64,000 nucleotides of DNA, from contig JAFTZM010000036.1 of NCBI GenBank assembly GCA_017464525.1, forward strand, positions 1-64,000. The letters are read 5' to 3'. The position numbers were made by a program, and so were the translations under genes. This DNA comes from Clostridia bacterium. Its GTDB lineage: Bacteria > Bacillota > Clostridia > Oscillospirales > QAKW01. Of the stretch, positions 7,760 through 19,300 are shown piece by piece. The notes under the pieces are model-generated. The model worked only from the letters and a program-made list of their open reading frames with translations, searched no databases and was not told where the DNA came from. Position 1 is the stretch's first letter, and every line of letters starts with the position of its first letter.

Positions 7760-9460
7760 TCAACTGCCGTAGGCCAGGCAATCCTTCAATGCCTGCTCTA
7801 CGATGTTCTTCATGGCAGTAGTTTCGGTGGTCACATTGAACTGCGCATTGGAGAAGCTCTTCAACCACTGATTCTTCTGAGTTGCAGAATCGCCGGTGAG
7901 CATATCCCACTCATTCATCTGGATACCGAAGTAGGTATTCTTAACCACGAATTCGAAATATTCCTTCTTAGCGGCATAATCCATACCGATACACTTGGTA
8001 GTCTCGAAGTAATCGAAGATGGCCTCGGTGAACCGGTTCGCCCACAGCTCCATGAACTTCACAGCATAGGGAGCATTGGACTGGTTCTTCATCTTCTTGG
8101 GCAGCATCATGGTATAGCCATAGTTGAAAGCGATATCACGGCCGGTGGAGGTGGTAGCCTTGGGGAAGGGTACCCAGTTGAATTTCTTACCTTCGGTGTA
8201 TTCCACCTCGTCCCATTTATCCATCAGACCGGTACAGTCTGCCATCATGGTACCGCCGCCATACACATCCCATACGGAACCGCCGTACTTGATGCTCTTG
8301 AAAACGCCGGAAACAAATTCCCATGCAGCAATGGTCTTGGGGTCCATCCAGTTATTGATCAGGTTGGGCTCTTTACTTTCGGTATCGATCTTAATATGGT
8401 GGATACCGTTGGTCAGACCCCAGGAATAAACTACGTCTACATTACATTGACCGTAGGCATTCAGAGCCTTACCTTCGGGGGTGGTGGCAGGAACACTCTT
8501 AACAAACGCCTCCCAGGCATTCCAGTTCCATTCACCCTTCTGCCAGGTGGTATGAGGATCCTTCAACCCCATCTGCTCCACCATGGTCTGGTTGTACCAG
8601 ATCACGTTGACTGCACCGATGGCAGAGATACAGCGGTAGGTACCGCCCCACTTGGTCTCATCCAAGGTCATCTGATCCACACCGGGAGAGTTGCCAATAT
8701 TCTGGATATTGATATAGGGATCCAGGGGCTGAGAAAGGCAAAGGAATTTGGGGAATCCGCCTACGTGGGTAGGAATGACATCCAAAGCCTTGCCTGCGTT
8801 CATGTAGGTCAAGGACTGAGATACAGACTTATCGAAACGGGATTTGATGTACTTGACGTTCAGGCCGTATGCATCCTTCAAAGATTCCCACCACAGCCAT
8901 TCGCCTACATATTCACCCTTCTCGTTTTTGTACTGGAAGGTGTTGTACATAATAGCGGTGATGAGGGTCAGGGTCTTACCCTTCAGATCCGCCAGCTTGA
9001 TATTGTTCTTCACAAAGCCGGTGGTATCAATATCATAGCTGACCTCGGTACCGTAGTTAATCTTCTTGGTCTCAGCCACCAGAGGGTTATTAGCCATATC
9101 ATACTTCTTGGTGGAATCGTATTCCTTTACGACTTCATCCTGCGTAGCGGGTGCCTGAGTAGAACCGCTATTGTTGGATCCAGCATTGTTGGAACCGTCA
9201 TTATTGGTGGAACCACCGTTATTGGTGGATCCGCTGTTATCAGTGGAGCCGCCGTTATTGGTAGAACCGCCGTTGCCCTCCGCGCCGGAGCCGCCATCGG
9301 ATTCACCGGAGCTATCGTCGTTGGTGCCGCCGATCCCGGTATTTCCGCTGTTCAGCACACCGAGATCATCCTCGGCATCGCTCTTTTTACAAGCAGTAGC
9401 CATCCCCACCAGCATCAGAACCGCCAGGATCACAGCCAGAACCTTGCAAAACTTGTTCAT
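7760..9460 (-). CDS. ABC transporter solute-binding lipoprotein (family 1-like)
   Basis: 566 residues. Lipoprotein signal peptide ends in LVGMATACKK, giving a lipidated Cys at about residue 24. Next comes a low-complexity linker of Gly/Ser/Asn repeats (NNGGSTDNSGSTNNGG and variants, about residues 40-105), as expected for a cell-wall spacer, then a long extracellular domain typical of sugar-binding proteins (GEWLWWESLKDAYGLNVKY; WNWNAWEAFVKSVPATTPEG). AAAGGAG precedes the ATG. No permease or ATPase genes are adjacent, so it is an orphan binding protein that must use a distant transporter. Substrate is unknown; carbohydrate is the most likely class. Confidence 0.88.
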   Translation of the reverse strand: MNKFCKVLAVILAVLMLVGMATACKKSDAEDDLGVLNSGNTGIGGTNDDSSGESDGGSGAEGNGGSTNNGGSTDNSGSTNNGGSTNNDGSNNAGSNNSGSTQAPATQDEVVKEYDSTKKYDMANNPLVAETKKINYGTEVSYDIDTTGFVKNNIKLADLKGKTLTLITAIMYNTFQYKNEKGEYVGEWLWWESLKDAYGLNVKYIKSRFDKSVSQSLTYMNAGKALDVIPTHVGGFPKFLCLSQPLDPYINIQNIGNSPGVDQMTLDETKWGGTYRCISAIGAVNVIWYNQTMVEQMGLKDPHTTWQKGEWNWNAWEAFVKSVPATTPEGKALNAYGQCNVDVVYSWGLTNGIHHIKIDTESKEPNLINNWMDPKTIAAWEFVSGVFKSIKYGGSVWDVYGGGTMMADCTGLMDKWDEVEYTEGKKFNWVPFPKATTSTGRDIAFNYGYTMMLPKKMKNQSNAPYAVKFMELWANRFTEAIFDYFETTKCIGMDYAAKKEYFEFVVKNTYFGIQMNEWDMLTGDSATQKNQWLKSFSNAQFNVTTETTAMKNIVEQALKDCLAYGS

Positions 9461-9509
9461 GGGTCATTCTCCTTTCGATTTTGGTGCCCATCGGCACCCT
9501 TCTGACTAT

Positions 9510-9538
9510 ATTTTAGCGGGTTGTTCATAAAATTGCAA
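9510..9538 (-). promoter_or_regulatory. promoter of the solute-binding lipoprotein gene
   Basis: TTGCAA (9533-9538), 17-nt spacer, TAAAAT (9510-9515). The leader holds a small GGTGCC...GGCACC hairpin at about 9483-9499. Confidence 0.7.
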
Positions 9539-9574
9539 CACTTTTATTCAAATATCTATTAAAAATAGACAAAA

Positions 9575-10759
9575 TTATTCTGCGGCGTAGGCTTTGATCT
9601 TATCGGCAAGGGAAGTATCCTCCCAAGGCAGCGCCAGATCCTCCCGACCCATATGGCCATAGCTGGAGGTGGGGGTATAGATAGGTCTGCGGAGATCAAA
9701 ATTCTTGATAATAGCCGCCGGGCGCAGATCGAAGAATTTCTCCACCACCTGATTGATCTTTTCTTCAGAGACGGTGGCGGTACCGAAGGTATCCACAAAC
9801 ACCGATACGGGGCTGGCAACACCGATGGCATAGGCCAGCTGTACCTCACACTTCTTTGCCAAGCCTGCTTTTACGATATTTTTCGCTACATAGCGGGCAG
9901 CATAAGCGGCAGAACGGTCCACCTTGGTGGGATCCTTGCCGGAGAAGGCACCGCCGCCGTGACGGCCGTAGCCGCCATAGGTATCCACAATGATCTTTCT
10001 ACCGGTGAGTCCGCTATCTCCCTGAGGGCCGCCTACCACAAAACGGCCGGTGGGGTTGATATAAAATTTGGTATTCTTCAGCAGCTCTGCAGGTACAATA
10101 GGCAGGATCACCTTATCCAGAATATCCCGGCGCAGTTCCTCCAGTGAGACCTCGGCGCTGTGCTGAGAGGAGACCACCACCGTATCCACCCGTACGGGAA
10201 CATCGTCCTCATATTCCACGGTAACCTGCGTTTTTCCGTCGGGCCGGAGGTAGGGCAGAATGCCCTCTTTCCGCACGAAGGTCAGCTGGCGGGCCAGCTT
10301 ATGAGCCAGAGAGATGGCCAGCGGCATCAACTCCTCAGTCTCATCAGAAGCGTAGCCGAACATCATGCCCTGATCACCTGCACCGGTAGAAAGCGCCGCA
10401 TCCTCGGCCCCTTCTCTGGCCTCCCAGGCCTGATCCACGCCCATGGCGATATCGGGGGACTGACGATCCAGGGTGATCAGCACACCGCAGGTATCGCAAT
10501 CGAAGCCGTATTTTGCCCGGTCATAGCCGATCTCACGAATGGTCTCCCGCACAATATGCTGATAGTCCACCTGCGCAGTGGTGGAGATCTCTCCCATTAC
10601 ATGGACAGTACCGGTGGTGACAGTGGTTTCACATGCCACGCGAGCCATAGGATCCTGCGCCAGAATAGCATCCAAAATACTATCGGAGATCCGGTCGCAG
10701 ATCTTATCGGGATGCCCCTCGGTAACAGATTCAGATGTAAATAAGTATTTTCTTCCCAT
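9575..10759 (-). CDS. metK: S-adenosylmethionine synthetase
   Basis: Makes SAM from methionine and ATP; cytosolic tetramer in the family. 394 residues from the ATG at 10759 (AAGGAA upstream), the usual length. Family landmarks: [16 protein letters not shown] at the N-terminus, [12 protein letters not shown] near residue 118, [20 protein letters not shown] near 255, and the C-terminal HMGRE motif. A longer reading from 10798 would start inside the terminator hairpin of the leader and is rejected. Expression is controlled by the SAM-I riboswitch at 10811-10917. Confidence 0.97.
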   Translation of the reverse strand: MGRKYLFTSESVTEGHPDKICDRISDSILDAILAQDPMARVACETTVTTGTVHVMGEISTTAQVDYQHIVRETIREIGYDRAKYGFDCDTCGVLITLDRQSPDIAMGVDQAWEAREGAEDAALSTGAGDQGMMFGYASDETEELMPLAISLAHKLARQLTFVRKEGILPYLRPDGKTQVTVEYEDDVPVRVDTVVVSSQHSAEVSLEELRRDILDKVILPIVPAELLKNTKFYINPTGRFVVGGPQGDSGLTGRKIIVDTYGGYGRHGGGAFSGKDPTKVDRSAAYAARYVAKNIVKAGLAKKCEVQLAYAIGVASPVSVFVDTFGTATVSEEKINQVVEKFFDLRPAAIIKNFDLRRPIYTPTSSYGHMGREDLALPWEDTSLADKIKAYAAE

Positions 10760-10773
10760 TTTTTGATTCCTTT

Positions 10774-10807
10774 CATAAAAAAATGCGCTCCAAAACAAGA
10801 GCGCATT
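10774..10807 (-). terminator. expression-platform terminator of the SAM-I riboswitch
   Basis: AATGCGCTC / GAGCGCATT (9 bp, 8-nt loop) followed on the minus strand by a run of seven T. It sits directly before the metK ribosome-binding site, so SAM binding should stop transcription here. Confidence 0.9.
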
Positions 10808-10810
10808 AAA

Positions 10811-10917
10811 AGCTTATCTTTCGAACCGAAGTTCGCAGGATTTAACACCTTACAGCAGCTTTGCTGCAGGTTGTTGGGCTTCACAGGGCCAGTCCCTCCA
10901 CCGCTCTTGATAACTTG
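10811..10917 (-). promoter_or_regulatory. SAM-I (S-box) riboswitch
   Basis: Minus-strand leader of metK shows the S-box core in order: ATCAAGAG, GGTGGAGGGACTGGCCC, TGTGAAGCC, CAACAACC, AAGGTG, TTAAATCCTGC and GAAAGATAAG, with the outer P1 stem closing TTATC/GATAA. This is the standard SAM-sensing aptamer, followed by the terminator at 10774-10807. Confidence 0.95.
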
Positions 10918-10937
10918 GATATTCAGTTCACCATAAT

Positions 10938-10966
10938 ATAATACTCTATAAAGAGAAATTTGTCAA
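10938..10966 (-). promoter_or_regulatory. metK promoter
   Basis: TTGACA (10961-10966), 17-nt spacer, TATTAT (10938-10943). The -35 begins only a few bases after the ribU stop codon, and there is no terminator between ribU and metK. Confidence 0.9.
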
Positions 10967-10969
10967 GTG

Positions 10970-11551
10970 TTATCTTTTTAATATAGAGGAGAGCTTCTTA
11001 TAGATCAAGAAGCAGAAGAGAGAAACGATGATCCCCTTTGCAGTTGTGAAGGGCAGATTAAAGATCAGCAGCGATTCAAAGATACTGTTCACCGCCGGCA
11101 GAATAGCCCGATAGGCATTCAAAATTACTTCCTCGGGAATCATAATTTTATAGTAGATGGGATAGGTAATAAAATAGTTGATCAACACACAGGCAAATCC
11201 CATGGCAACAGAACCGATCAGGGCGCCCACCAGTGCAGAGCCCCGGCCTTTTTTGCGGCGGTAGATCAATCCGGCAGGCACCACCAGGAAACAGCCCATC
11301 AAAAAGTTTGCCAGTTCCCCTACCCCGGCAGTATTGGTAATAAACAAATGCAATACATTTTTAATAAAGCATACCATCACCCCATATAAAGGGCCGAAGG
11401 CAAAGGAGGCAATAAGGGCAGGCAACTCAGAAACATCAAATTTAATGAAATTTGGCACCAAAGGAATTCCGAATTCCAGTACCATCAGCACAAAGCCCAC
11501 GGTTCCCATCAAGGCAGAAACCACCAATGCACGCAGATTGATTTTTTTCAT
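10970..11551 (-). CDS. ribU: riboflavin ECF-transporter substrate-binding protein RibU
   Basis: 193-residue integral membrane S-component with about six hydrophobic segments. The first helices and motif (LVPNFIKFDVSELPALIASF) are typical of RibU. The FMN riboswitch directly upstream makes riboflavin the likely substrate. It would use the shared EcfA/A'/T energising module, which is not in this window. Start at the ATG at 11551 gives better spacing from AGGTGA than the ATG at 11554. It lies downstream of tuf on the same strand. Confidence 0.93.
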   Translation of the reverse strand: MKKINLRALVVSALMGTVGFVLMVLEFGIPLVPNFIKFDVSELPALIASFAFGPLYGVMVCFIKNVLHLFITNTAGVGELANFLMGCFLVVPAGLIYRRKKGRGSALVGALIGSVAMGFACVLINYFITYPIYYKIMIPEEVILNAYRAILPAVNSIFESLLIFNLPFTTAKGIIVSLFCFLIYKKLSSILKR

Positions 11552-11561
11552 CATTCACCTC

Positions 11562-11599
11562 AAAAAAATATTCCCCCGATACAAAGGTATCGGGGGAAT
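11562..11599 (-). terminator. expression-platform terminator of the FMN riboswitch
   Basis: 13-bp stem ATTCCCCCGATAC / GTATCGGGGGAAT with an AAAG loop, followed on the minus strand by ATTTTTTTG just before the ribU ribosome-binding site. Confidence 0.92.
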
Positions 11600-11623
11600 A
11601 GATTATAATTCAAATCTTGAAAT

Positions 11624-11734
11624 CACTTCTATCATCCGGACTATACCGTCGGTTCAGGAATCACACCTGATCATGCGCCGGGAGGCGCTCGCAGACTTTA
11701 CTGCCGGTGGGGAATTACACCCCGCCCCGAAGTA
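11624..11734 (-). promoter_or_regulatory. FMN riboswitch (RFN element)
   Basis: Minus-strand sequence contains the conserved RFN blocks CTTCGGGGCGGGGTG, AATTCCCCACCGGC, GTAAAGTCTGCGAGCG, GATCAGGT, CCGAC-like CTGAACCGACGGTATAG and TCCGGATGATAGAAG. It controls ribU by transcription termination. No separate strong promoter is obvious between it and tuf, so it may also lie on tuf read-through RNA. Confidence 0.95.
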
Positions 11735-11749
11735 TGATTTAAAATTTAA

Positions 11750-12952
11750 TTACTCGTTGATAGCGGTAACAACGCCGGAACCAACAGTACGGCCACCCTC
11801 ACGGATAGCGAAGCGGAGACCCTCTTCGATAGCGATGGGAGTGATCAGCTCAACGTCCATAACAACGTTGTCGCCAGGCTTACACATATCTACGCCATCG
11901 GGCAGAGTGATAACGCCGGTAACGTCGGTAGTTCTGAAATAGAACTGAGGACGATAGTTGGTGAAGAAGGGGCTATGACGGCCACCCTCGTCCTTGGTCA
12001 GAACATAAACCTGACCCTTAAATTTGGTGTGGGGATGGATGGTGCCGGGCTTAGCCAGAACCTGACCACGCTTAATATCAGTTCTGTTGATACCACGGAG
12101 CAGAGCGCCGATGTTGTCACCAGCCTCAGCATAATCCAGCAGTTTACGGAACATCTCGATACCGGTAACAACGGTCTTACGAGCCTCGTCAGCCAGACCA
12201 ACGATCTCAACTTCCTCGTTCAGCTTCAGCTGGCCACGCTCAACACGGCCGGTAGCAACAGTACCACGACCGGTGATGGTGAAGACGTCCTCTACGGGCA
12301 TCAGGAAGGGCTGATCAGCCTTACGCTCGGGAGTGGGGATATACTCATCAACGTTGTTCATCAGCTCAAGGATAGGAGCATAAGCGGGATCGTTGATATC
12401 GTTGCTCTCGCACTCGATAGCGCCCAGAGCGGTACCACGGATGATGGGGATATCATCACCGGGGAACTCGTACTCGTTCAGCAGATCACGGATCTCCATC
12501 TCAACCAGATCCAGCAGCTCTTCGTCGTCAACCTGATCACACTTGTTCATGAAAACAACGATGTTGGGCACGCCTACCTGACGGGAGAGCAGGATGTGCT
12601 CACGGGTCTGGGGCATAGGACCATCAGCAGCGGATACAACCAGGATAGCACCGTCCATCTGAGCAGCACCGGTGATCATGTTCTTAACATAGTCGGCATG
12701 TCCCGGGCAGTCAACGTGAGCATAGTGACGGGAATCGGTCTCATACTCAACGTGAGCGGTGTTGATGGTAATACCTCTTTCTCTCTCTTCGGGAGCCTTA
12801 TCGATATCGCCATACTCGGAATAAGCAGCCTGACCCTTGAATGCCAGCACCTTGGTGATAGCAGCGGTCAGAGTGGTCTTACCATGGTCAACGTGGCCAA
12901 TGGTACCAATGTTTACATGGGGTTTGTTTCTTTCAAACTTAGCCTTTGCCAT
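11750..12952 (-). CDS. tuf: elongation factor Tu
   Basis: GTPase that delivers aminoacyl-tRNA to the ribosome. 400 residues, normal length. P-loop [17 protein letters not shown], switch [23 protein letters not shown] and guanine-specificity NKCD are all intact. AGGAGG lies upstream of the ATG. It is last of the rpsL-rpsG-fusA-tuf series and has an additional own promoter at 12991-13019. Confidence 0.98.
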   Translation of the reverse strand: MAKAKFERNKPHVNIGTIGHVDHGKTTLTAAITKVLAFKGQAAYSEYGDIDKAPEERERGITINTAHVEYETDSRHYAHVDCPGHADYVKNMITGAAQMDGAILVVSAADGPMPQTREHILLSRQVGVPNIVVFMNKCDQVDDEELLDLVEMEIRDLLNEYEFPGDDIPIIRGTALGAIECESNDINDPAYAPILELMNNVDEYIPTPERKADQPFLMPVEDVFTITGRGTVATGRVERGQLKLNEEVEIVGLADEARKTVVTGIEMFRKLLDYAEAGDNIGALLRGINRTDIKRGQVLAKPGTIHPHTKFKGQVYVLTKDEGGRHSPFFTNYRPQFYFRTTDVTGVITLPDGVDMCKPGDNVVMDVELITPIAIEEGLRFAIREGGRTVGSGVVTAINE

Positions 12953-12990
12953 TTTGAAAATCCTCCTAATAAGAATTAATAGATAGGTTT

Positions 12991-13019
12991 ATTTTAATAT
13001 AAACGATTGCAGATTGCAA
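12991..13019 (-). promoter_or_regulatory. additional tuf promoter
   Basis: TTGCAA (13014-13019), 17-nt spacer, TAAAAT (12991-12996), in the fusA-tuf gap. It would allow extra EF-Tu synthesis. Confidence 0.65.
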
Positions 13020-13033
13020 GTGTTTTTTAAGAA

Positions 13034-15112
13034 TTATTCGCTCTTTTGGCGAGAAGTAATGATCTTCTCGGCGATATTCTTGGGAACCTCCAGATAAGAG
13101 TGGGGCTGCATGGTATACTGACCGCGGCCCTGGGACTTACTGCGGAGGTCGGTAGCGTAGCCGAACATCTCGCTCAGAGGAACAAGAGCTTCGATCTGGC
13201 GGGCACCGGGGATGGCTTCCATACCCTGCACCTGGCCACGGCGGCTGTTCAGGTCGCCGATAACATCGCCCATGTACTCTTCGGGAACAACAACTACTAC
13301 CTGCATGATGGGCTCCATCAGCACAGGGTTACCCTTCTTCATAGCGTCCTTGATAGCCATAGAACCGGCAATCTTAAATGCCATTTCAGAGGAGTCGACC
13401 TCATGATAGGAACCGTCGTACAGAGTAACCTTCAAATCCACAACAGGGAAACCGGCAATGATACCGCCCTGCATAGCACCCTGGATACCTGCATCAACAG
13501 CGGGGATATACTCCTTGGGGATCGCACCGCCGACGACTTCGTTGAGGAATTCATAGCCCTTACCGGACTCATTGGGCTCAACACGGATCTTAACGTGACC
13601 ATACTGACCCTTACCACCGGACTGACGTGCATACTTCATATCGGAAGCGCAAGGAGCCTTGATGGTCTCCTTATAGGCAACCTGAGGTGCACCTACATTT
13701 GCTTCAACCTTGAATTCACGCAGCAGACGGTCAACGATGATCTCCAGATGGAGCTCACCCATACCGGCAATGATGGTCTGGCCGGTCTCTTCATCGGTGT
13801 AGGTACGGAAGGTGGGGTCCTCTTCAGCCAGCTTGGCCAAAGCGACTGCCATCTTCTCCTGGGAAGCCTTGGTCTTAGGCTCGATGGCTACACGGATAAC
13901 GGGATCGGGGAATTCCATGGATTCCAGAATAACAGCACGGCTTTCGTCACACAGAGTGTCACCGGTAGTAACATTCTTCAGACCAACAGCGGCAGCGATA
14001 TCACCGGTATAAACTTCGGTGATCTCCTGGCGGTTGTTGGCGTGCATGGCAACAATACGGCCAATACGCTCCTTCTGGCCCTTGGTGGAATTATAAACGT
14101 GGCTGCCTGCGTTCAGAACACCGGAATAAACACGGAAGAAGCAAAGCTTACCAACAAAGGGATCGGTCATGATCTTGAAAGCCAGAGCAGCAAACGGCTC
14201 CTTATCATCCGCATGGCAATCCACTTCATCGCCGTTTTCATCGGTACCCTTGATAGCAGGAATATCCAGAGGAGAGGGCATATACTCAACGATGTTGTCC
14301 AGCAGCATCTGAACGCCCTTGTTTCTGTAAGCAGTACCGCAGCATACAGGAACCATAGTATTATCGATGGTTGCCTTACGGATAGCGGCACGGATCTCCT
14401 CTTTGGTGATTTCTTCACCCTCCAGGTACTTCATCATGAGCTCTTCATCGGTTTCGGCAACAGCTTCAACCAGAGCATCATGGTACTCCTGGGCTTTCTC
14501 TTTCATATCCTCGGGAATTTCTTCCGCACGGAAGTCCTTACCCTGATCATCGTAATAAACTTCTGCGTTCATCTCGATCAGATCGACAATACCGCGGAAG
14601 GTATCCTCGAAACCGATGGGGAGCTGAACGGGTACAGCATTACACTTTAAGCGGTCCTTCATCATCTGAACGACACGGTAGAAATCGGCACCCATGATAT
14701 CCATCTTATTGATGAATGCCATACGGGGTACACGATACTTATCAGCCTGACGCCATACGGTCTCAGACTGGGGCTCAACGCCGCCCTTAGCGCACAGAAC
14801 GGTAACAGAACCGTCCAGTACACGCAGGGAACGCTCTACCTCAACGGTAAAGTCCACGTGGCCCGGGGTGTCGATGATGTTCAGACGGTGGCCCTTCCAA
14901 TGGCAGGTAGTTGCCGCGGAAGTGATGGTAATGCCACGCTCCTGCTCCTGCTCCATCCAGTCCATCGTAGCGTCGCCATCATGGGTCTCGCCGATCTTAT
15001 GGTTTCTGCCGGTGTAGAAGAGGATACGCTCGGTAGTTGTCGTCTTACCGGCATCGATGTGGGCCATGATACCGATATTACGATACTTATCCAATTGGAA
15101 CTCTCTAGGCAT
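13034..15112 (-). CDS. fusA: elongation factor G
   Basis: Ribosomal translocase GTPase, 692 residues, full length. GTPase motifs [40 protein letters not shown] and NKMD are near the N-terminus; the C-terminal domains continue to the normal end ([19 protein letters not shown]). AGGAAGGAG precedes the ATG. It lies 24 nt downstream of rpsG. Confidence 0.98.
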   Translation of the reverse strand: MPREFQLDKYRNIGIMAHIDAGKTTTTERILFYTGRNHKIGETHDGDATMDWMEQEQERGITITSAATTCHWKGHRLNIIDTPGHVDFTVEVERSLRVLDGSVTVLCAKGGVEPQSETVWRQADKYRVPRMAFINKMDIMGADFYRVVQMMKDRLKCNAVPVQLPIGFEDTFRGIVDLIEMNAEVYYDDQGKDFRAEEIPEDMKEKAQEYHDALVEAVAETDEELMMKYLEGEEITKEEIRAAIRKATIDNTMVPVCCGTAYRNKGVQMLLDNIVEYMPSPLDIPAIKGTDENGDEVDCHADDKEPFAALAFKIMTDPFVGKLCFFRVYSGVLNAGSHVYNSTKGQKERIGRIVAMHANNRQEITEVYTGDIAAAVGLKNVTTGDTLCDESRAVILESMEFPDPVIRVAIEPKTKASQEKMAVALAKLAEEDPTFRTYTDEETGQTIIAGMGELHLEIIVDRLLREFKVEANVGAPQVAYKETIKAPCASDMKYARQSGGKGQYGHVKIRVEPNESGKGYEFLNEVVGGAIPKEYIPAVDAGIQGAMQGGIIAGFPVVDLKVTLYDGSYHEVDSSEMAFKIAGSMAIKDAMKKGNPVLMEPIMQVVVVVPEEYMGDVIGDLNSRRGQVQGMEAIPGARQIEALVPLSEMFGYATDLRSKSQGRGQYTMQPHSYLEVPKNIAEKIITSRQKSE

Positions 15113-15136
15113 AATATCTCCTTCCTAACGCTGTGA

Positions 15137-15607
15137 TTACCATCTGTAATGGGCAAATGCTCTGTTGGCCTCTGCCATCTTATGAGTATCGTCGCGTTTC
15201 TTAACAGCGCCGCCGGTCTCATTGATCGCATCCATGATCTCGCCAGCCAGACGCTCGCACATATACTTCTCGCTTCTCTTTCTGGAATACTCGGTGAGCC
15301 AGCGCAGACCAAGAGTCTGACGACGCTCAGGGCGTACTTCCATAGGAACCTGGTAGTTTGCACCACCTACACGGCGTGCCTTAACTTCCAGTTTAGGCAT
15401 AATGTTTTCCATTGCCTCGGCAAAAGCATCCACAGGATCCTTGCCGGTCTTTTCTTTTACGATATCGAATGCATCGTAAACGATTTTCTGAGCCACGCCC
15501 TTCTTGCCGTCGTACATAATATTGTTGATCAGCTTAGCAACAACAATACTACCGTATACGGGATCGGGCAGTACTTCTCTTTTGGGGACAAAGCCTCTTC
15601 TGGGCAT
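15137..15607 (-). CDS. rpsG: 30S ribosomal protein S7
   Basis: 156 residues with the S7 N-terminus [16 protein letters not shown] and core [20 protein letters not shown]. It nucleates assembly of the 30S head by binding the 3' domain of 16S rRNA, and in E. coli represses the str operon. AAGGAGGG precedes the ATG. The 140-nt gap to rpsL is AT-rich with no clear terminator. Confidence 0.98.
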   Translation of the reverse strand: MPRRGFVPKREVLPDPVYGSIVVAKLINNIMYDGKKGVAQKIVYDAFDIVKEKTGKDPVDAFAEAMENIMPKLEVKARRVGGANYQVPMEVRPERRQTLGLRWLTEYSRKRSEKYMCERLAGEIMDAINETGGAVKKRDDTHKMAEANRAFAHYRW

Positions 15608-15747
15608 GTTCTTCCCTCCTTCATAAATATGATATCATTGGTACTCGAAGATATTTCATCTCCGTTCAGCCGTTTTAAGAAACTTTACCCTATTTATATA
15701 TAAAAATGAATAAAGTTTATAAAATCAACTGTTTAGCAGGCTGTACC

Positions 15748-16170
15748 TTATTTTTTGCCTGCTTTAGCCTTCTTGGCGCCGTACTTGGAACGGGCCTGGT
15801 TACGGTTGGCAACACCCTGGGTATCCAAGGTACCACGGATAATGTGGTAACGAACACCGGGGAGGTCCTTTACACGTCCGCCGCGGATCAGAACAACACT
15901 ATGCTCCTGCAGGTTGTGGCCGATACCGGGGATGTAAGAGGTAACCTCAACGCCGTTGGTAAGACGAACTCTGGCGATCTTACGCAGAGCGGAGTTCGGC
16001 TTCTTGGGGGTAGCGGTCTTAACAGCAGTGCAAACGCCGCGCTTCTGAGGGCTTGCGGTATCGGTGGGCTGATTCTTCAGCGTATTGAAACCTCTGTTCA
16101 GAGCGGGAGCGGTAGACTTCTTGGTTACGACCTCTCTGCCTTTGCGAACCAACTGGTTAAAGGTGGGCAT
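15748..16170 (-). CDS. rpsL: 30S ribosomal protein S12
   Basis: 140 residues from the ATG at 16170 (AAGGAG upstream); a seven-codon longer reading is rejected because it would include the ribosome-binding site. S12 lines the decoding centre. The streptomycin-determining segments [13 protein letters not shown] and [13 protein letters not shown] are wild type, so the classic K-to-R/T resistance changes are absent. Many Bacillota carry an L7Ae-like gene between rpoC and rpsL; here there is none. Confidence 0.98.
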   Translation of the reverse strand: MPTFNQLVRKGREVVTKKSTAPALNRGFNTLKNQPTDTASPQKRGVCTAVKTATPKKPNSALRKIARVRLTNGVEVTSYIPGIGHNLQEHSVVLIRGGRVKDLPGVRYHIIRGTLDTQGVANRNQARSKYGAKKAKAGKK

Positions 16171-16314
16171 GAAAACAACTCCTTTCTTCAAAAACTTCTA
16201 TCAAAAAGCCTCATGCAGACTTTTTAACCAAATTTTTTTCACCTCATAAGCAAAGTTTATCAAAAAAGCATAAGCCTTATTCAAAACAAAACGCCCATGG
16301 GGGACCAAAATACA

Positions 16315-16343
16315 TGATACCACACAGACGTTCTGTTTGTCAA
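16315..16343 (-). promoter_or_regulatory. rpsL-rpsG-fusA-tuf promoter
   Basis: TTGACA (16338-16343), spacer about 17 nt, TATCAT (16315-16320), in the rpoC-rpsL gap. The remaining 145-nt leader has no motif I recognise. Confidence 0.85.
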
Positions 16344-16360
16344 TATTTTTTTGAAGAAAT

Positions 16361-19300
16361 TTAGGAGATCAGATCCTCTTCATCCGCCTCGGGCAGATCA
16401 ACAGACTCCAGCTCCAGATTCCGGTACTGATCCATACCGGTACCGGCAGGTACCAGACGGCCGATCAGCACGTTCTCCTTCAGACCGACCAGAGGATCGA
16501 CCTTGCCGTGGATAGCGGCATCGGTAAGCACCTTGGTGGTCTCCTGGAAGGAGGCAGCAGAAAGGAAGCTGTCCGTTGCCAGAGAGGCCTTAGTGATACC
16601 CAGCAGTACAGGAGAAGCAACGATCAGGTTGATTCCCTCTTCACCGGCGTCGATGCGGGCCTGCAGCTCTTTATTGCGGTCCTCCACATCATAACGGTTG
16701 ACCAAGGTGCCCAGCAGCATATCGGGCTGGGGATTCTCCTCGATACGAACCTTGCGGATCATCTGACGGACGATCACTTCAATATGCTTATCGTTAATAT
16801 CTACACCCTGCAGGCGGTATACGTTCTGAACTTCCTTGATCAGGTAGTCCTGCGCAGCGATATCGCCCAACAGACGGAGCACATCGTGGGGGTTGATAAC
16901 ACCGTCGGTGATGATCTGACCCTTTTCCACCCGCTGGCCCTGCAGGTTCTCACGGAACTTCAGGCCGAAGGGGATGCTGATGTGGATCTCTTCCCCATCA
17001 TCAGTGGTGATGATGACCGGCGTGCAGTTATCCTTGGCATCACGCTCAGCAGTATCACGGGTAATAATACCGGTGGCCTCTGCCAGGACAGCAGCCTTCT
17101 TGGGTCGGCGTGCCTCGAACAGTTCCTCAACACGAGGCAGACCCTGAGTGATATCTCCACCGGATGCAACACCGCCGGTGTGGAAGGTTCTCATGGTCAG
17201 CTGAGTACCCGGCTCACCGATGGACTGCGCGGAAATGATACCCACCGCCTCACCGGCATTGACAGGATGGCCGTTGGCCAGGTTAGCGCCGTAGCACTTG
17301 GCACAGACACCGTGCTTGGAACGGCAGGTCAGCGCAGAGCGGATCTCGATGGCTTCTACACCCTTGCTTTCCAGGATATCCACATCCCCGTCGGTCATCA
17401 GTTTATCGTTGGGGATCAGCACCTCGCCGGTGGCATCATCCACAAAGGGATTTACCAGGTAACGGCCAATCAGGCGGTCACGCAGCTTTTCGATGATGGT
17501 ATCGCCCTCGGCGATCTTGGAAACCGTGATACCCTCAACAGTACCGCAATCTGCCTCACGGATGATAACATCCTGCGCAACATCTACCAGACGGCGTGTC
17601 AGGTAACCGGAGTCTGCAGTACGCAGTGCGGTATCTGCCATACCCTTACGGGCACCTCTGGAGGAGATGAAATACTCCAGAACATTCAGGCCTTCACGGA
17701 AGTTAGCCCGGATGGGGATCTCAATGGCTTTACCGGAGGTGTTGGCCATCAAGCCACGCATACCGGCCAGCTGACGGATCTGGTTCATGCTACCACGGGC
17801 ACCGGAGTTTGCCATCATATAGATGGGGTTGAATTCATCCAGATAATTCTTCAACTCATCGGTAACCAGCTTGGTGGTCTCATCCCAGGTGCTGATCACC
17901 AACTGATACCGCTCATCCTCGGAAATCAGACCCCGGCGATAGCTGGTCAGGATCTTGGTGATCTTCTTCTCCGCCTCCTCGATCAGCTCATATTTCTTGG
18001 GAGGCACCGTCATATCACTGGCAGCAACGGTGATGGAGCCGCGGGTAGAATACTTAAAGCCCTGCGCCTTGACCATATCCAGCATTTCTGCGGTAACGGT
18101 GCTGCCCTTTTCCTTGATACAACGATAAATGATCTTATCCAGAGTCTTTTTGGTAACAGTCTCCTGGATCTCCAGATCAAAGATCTTGGCGGGATCGCTG
18201 CGATCCACAAAGCCCAGATCCTGGGGAATGGCGTAGTTGAAGATCAGCTGACCCACAGTACAGTTGACCAGGCGGCTTTCCATCTTGCCTTCCCACTCGC
18301 CGGTGCGGCGGATGCGGACGGGGGAATGGAGGCCGACAACGCCGTTGTCATAAGCCACAATGGCTTCATCCTCATTCTTGAAGGCCTTGCCTTCGCCGGG
18401 CTCATCATGCTTCACGATGGTCAGGTAATAGGAACCGAGAACCATATCCTGGGTAGGAACGGTGACCGGGTGACCATCCTGAGGCTTCAACAGGTTGTTG
18501 GCAGAAAGCATCAGCAAGCGCGCCTCAGCCTGAGCCTCTGCAGAGAGAGGTACGTGAACAGCCATCTGGTCGCCGTCGAAGTCGGCGTTAAATGCGGTAC
18601 ATACCAGAGGATGCAGCTTCAGGGCACGGCCCTCTACCAGCACCGGCTCGAAGGCCTGAATACCCAGACGGTGCAGGGTAGGTGCACGGTTGAGGAGCAC
18701 AGGATGATCCTTGATGACGCTTTCCAGCGCATCCCAGACCTCCTTGCGCATCCGCTCTACCATCTTCTTGGCAGATTTCACGTTGGTAGCCATCCCATCG
18801 GCTACCAGCTTTTTCATCACAAAGGGCTTGAACAGCTCGATGGCCATTTCCTTCGGCAGACCGCACTGATAGATCTTCAGCTCGGGGCCTACTACGATAA
18901 CGGAACGGCCGGAGTAGTCTACACGCTTACCCAGCAGGTTCTGACGGAAACGGCCCTGCTTACCCTTCAGCATATCAGAAAGGGACTTGAGGGGACGGTT
19001 GTTCTGGCCGGTGACAGGGCGGCCACGGCGGCCGTTATCGATCAGGGCATCCACAGCCTGCTGCAGGATGCGCTTCTCGTTCCGGATGATGACCTCAGGA
19101 GCGCCCAACTCCAGCAGTCTCTTCAAACGGTTATTCCGGTTGATGACCCGGCGATAGAGATCGTTCAGGTCGGAGGTGGCAAAACGGCCGCCGTCCAGCT
19201 GAACCATGGGGCGGATCTCAGGAGGGATCACAGGGATCACATCCATGATCATCCACTCGGGGCGGTTCCCGGAGAGGCGGAAAGCCTCTACGACCTCCAC

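Noticed and set aside
9150..9300. Short direct repeats suggesting a CRISPR-like array
   Set aside because: They encode the Gly/Ser/Asn stalk of the binding lipoprotein in frame, with no spacers.
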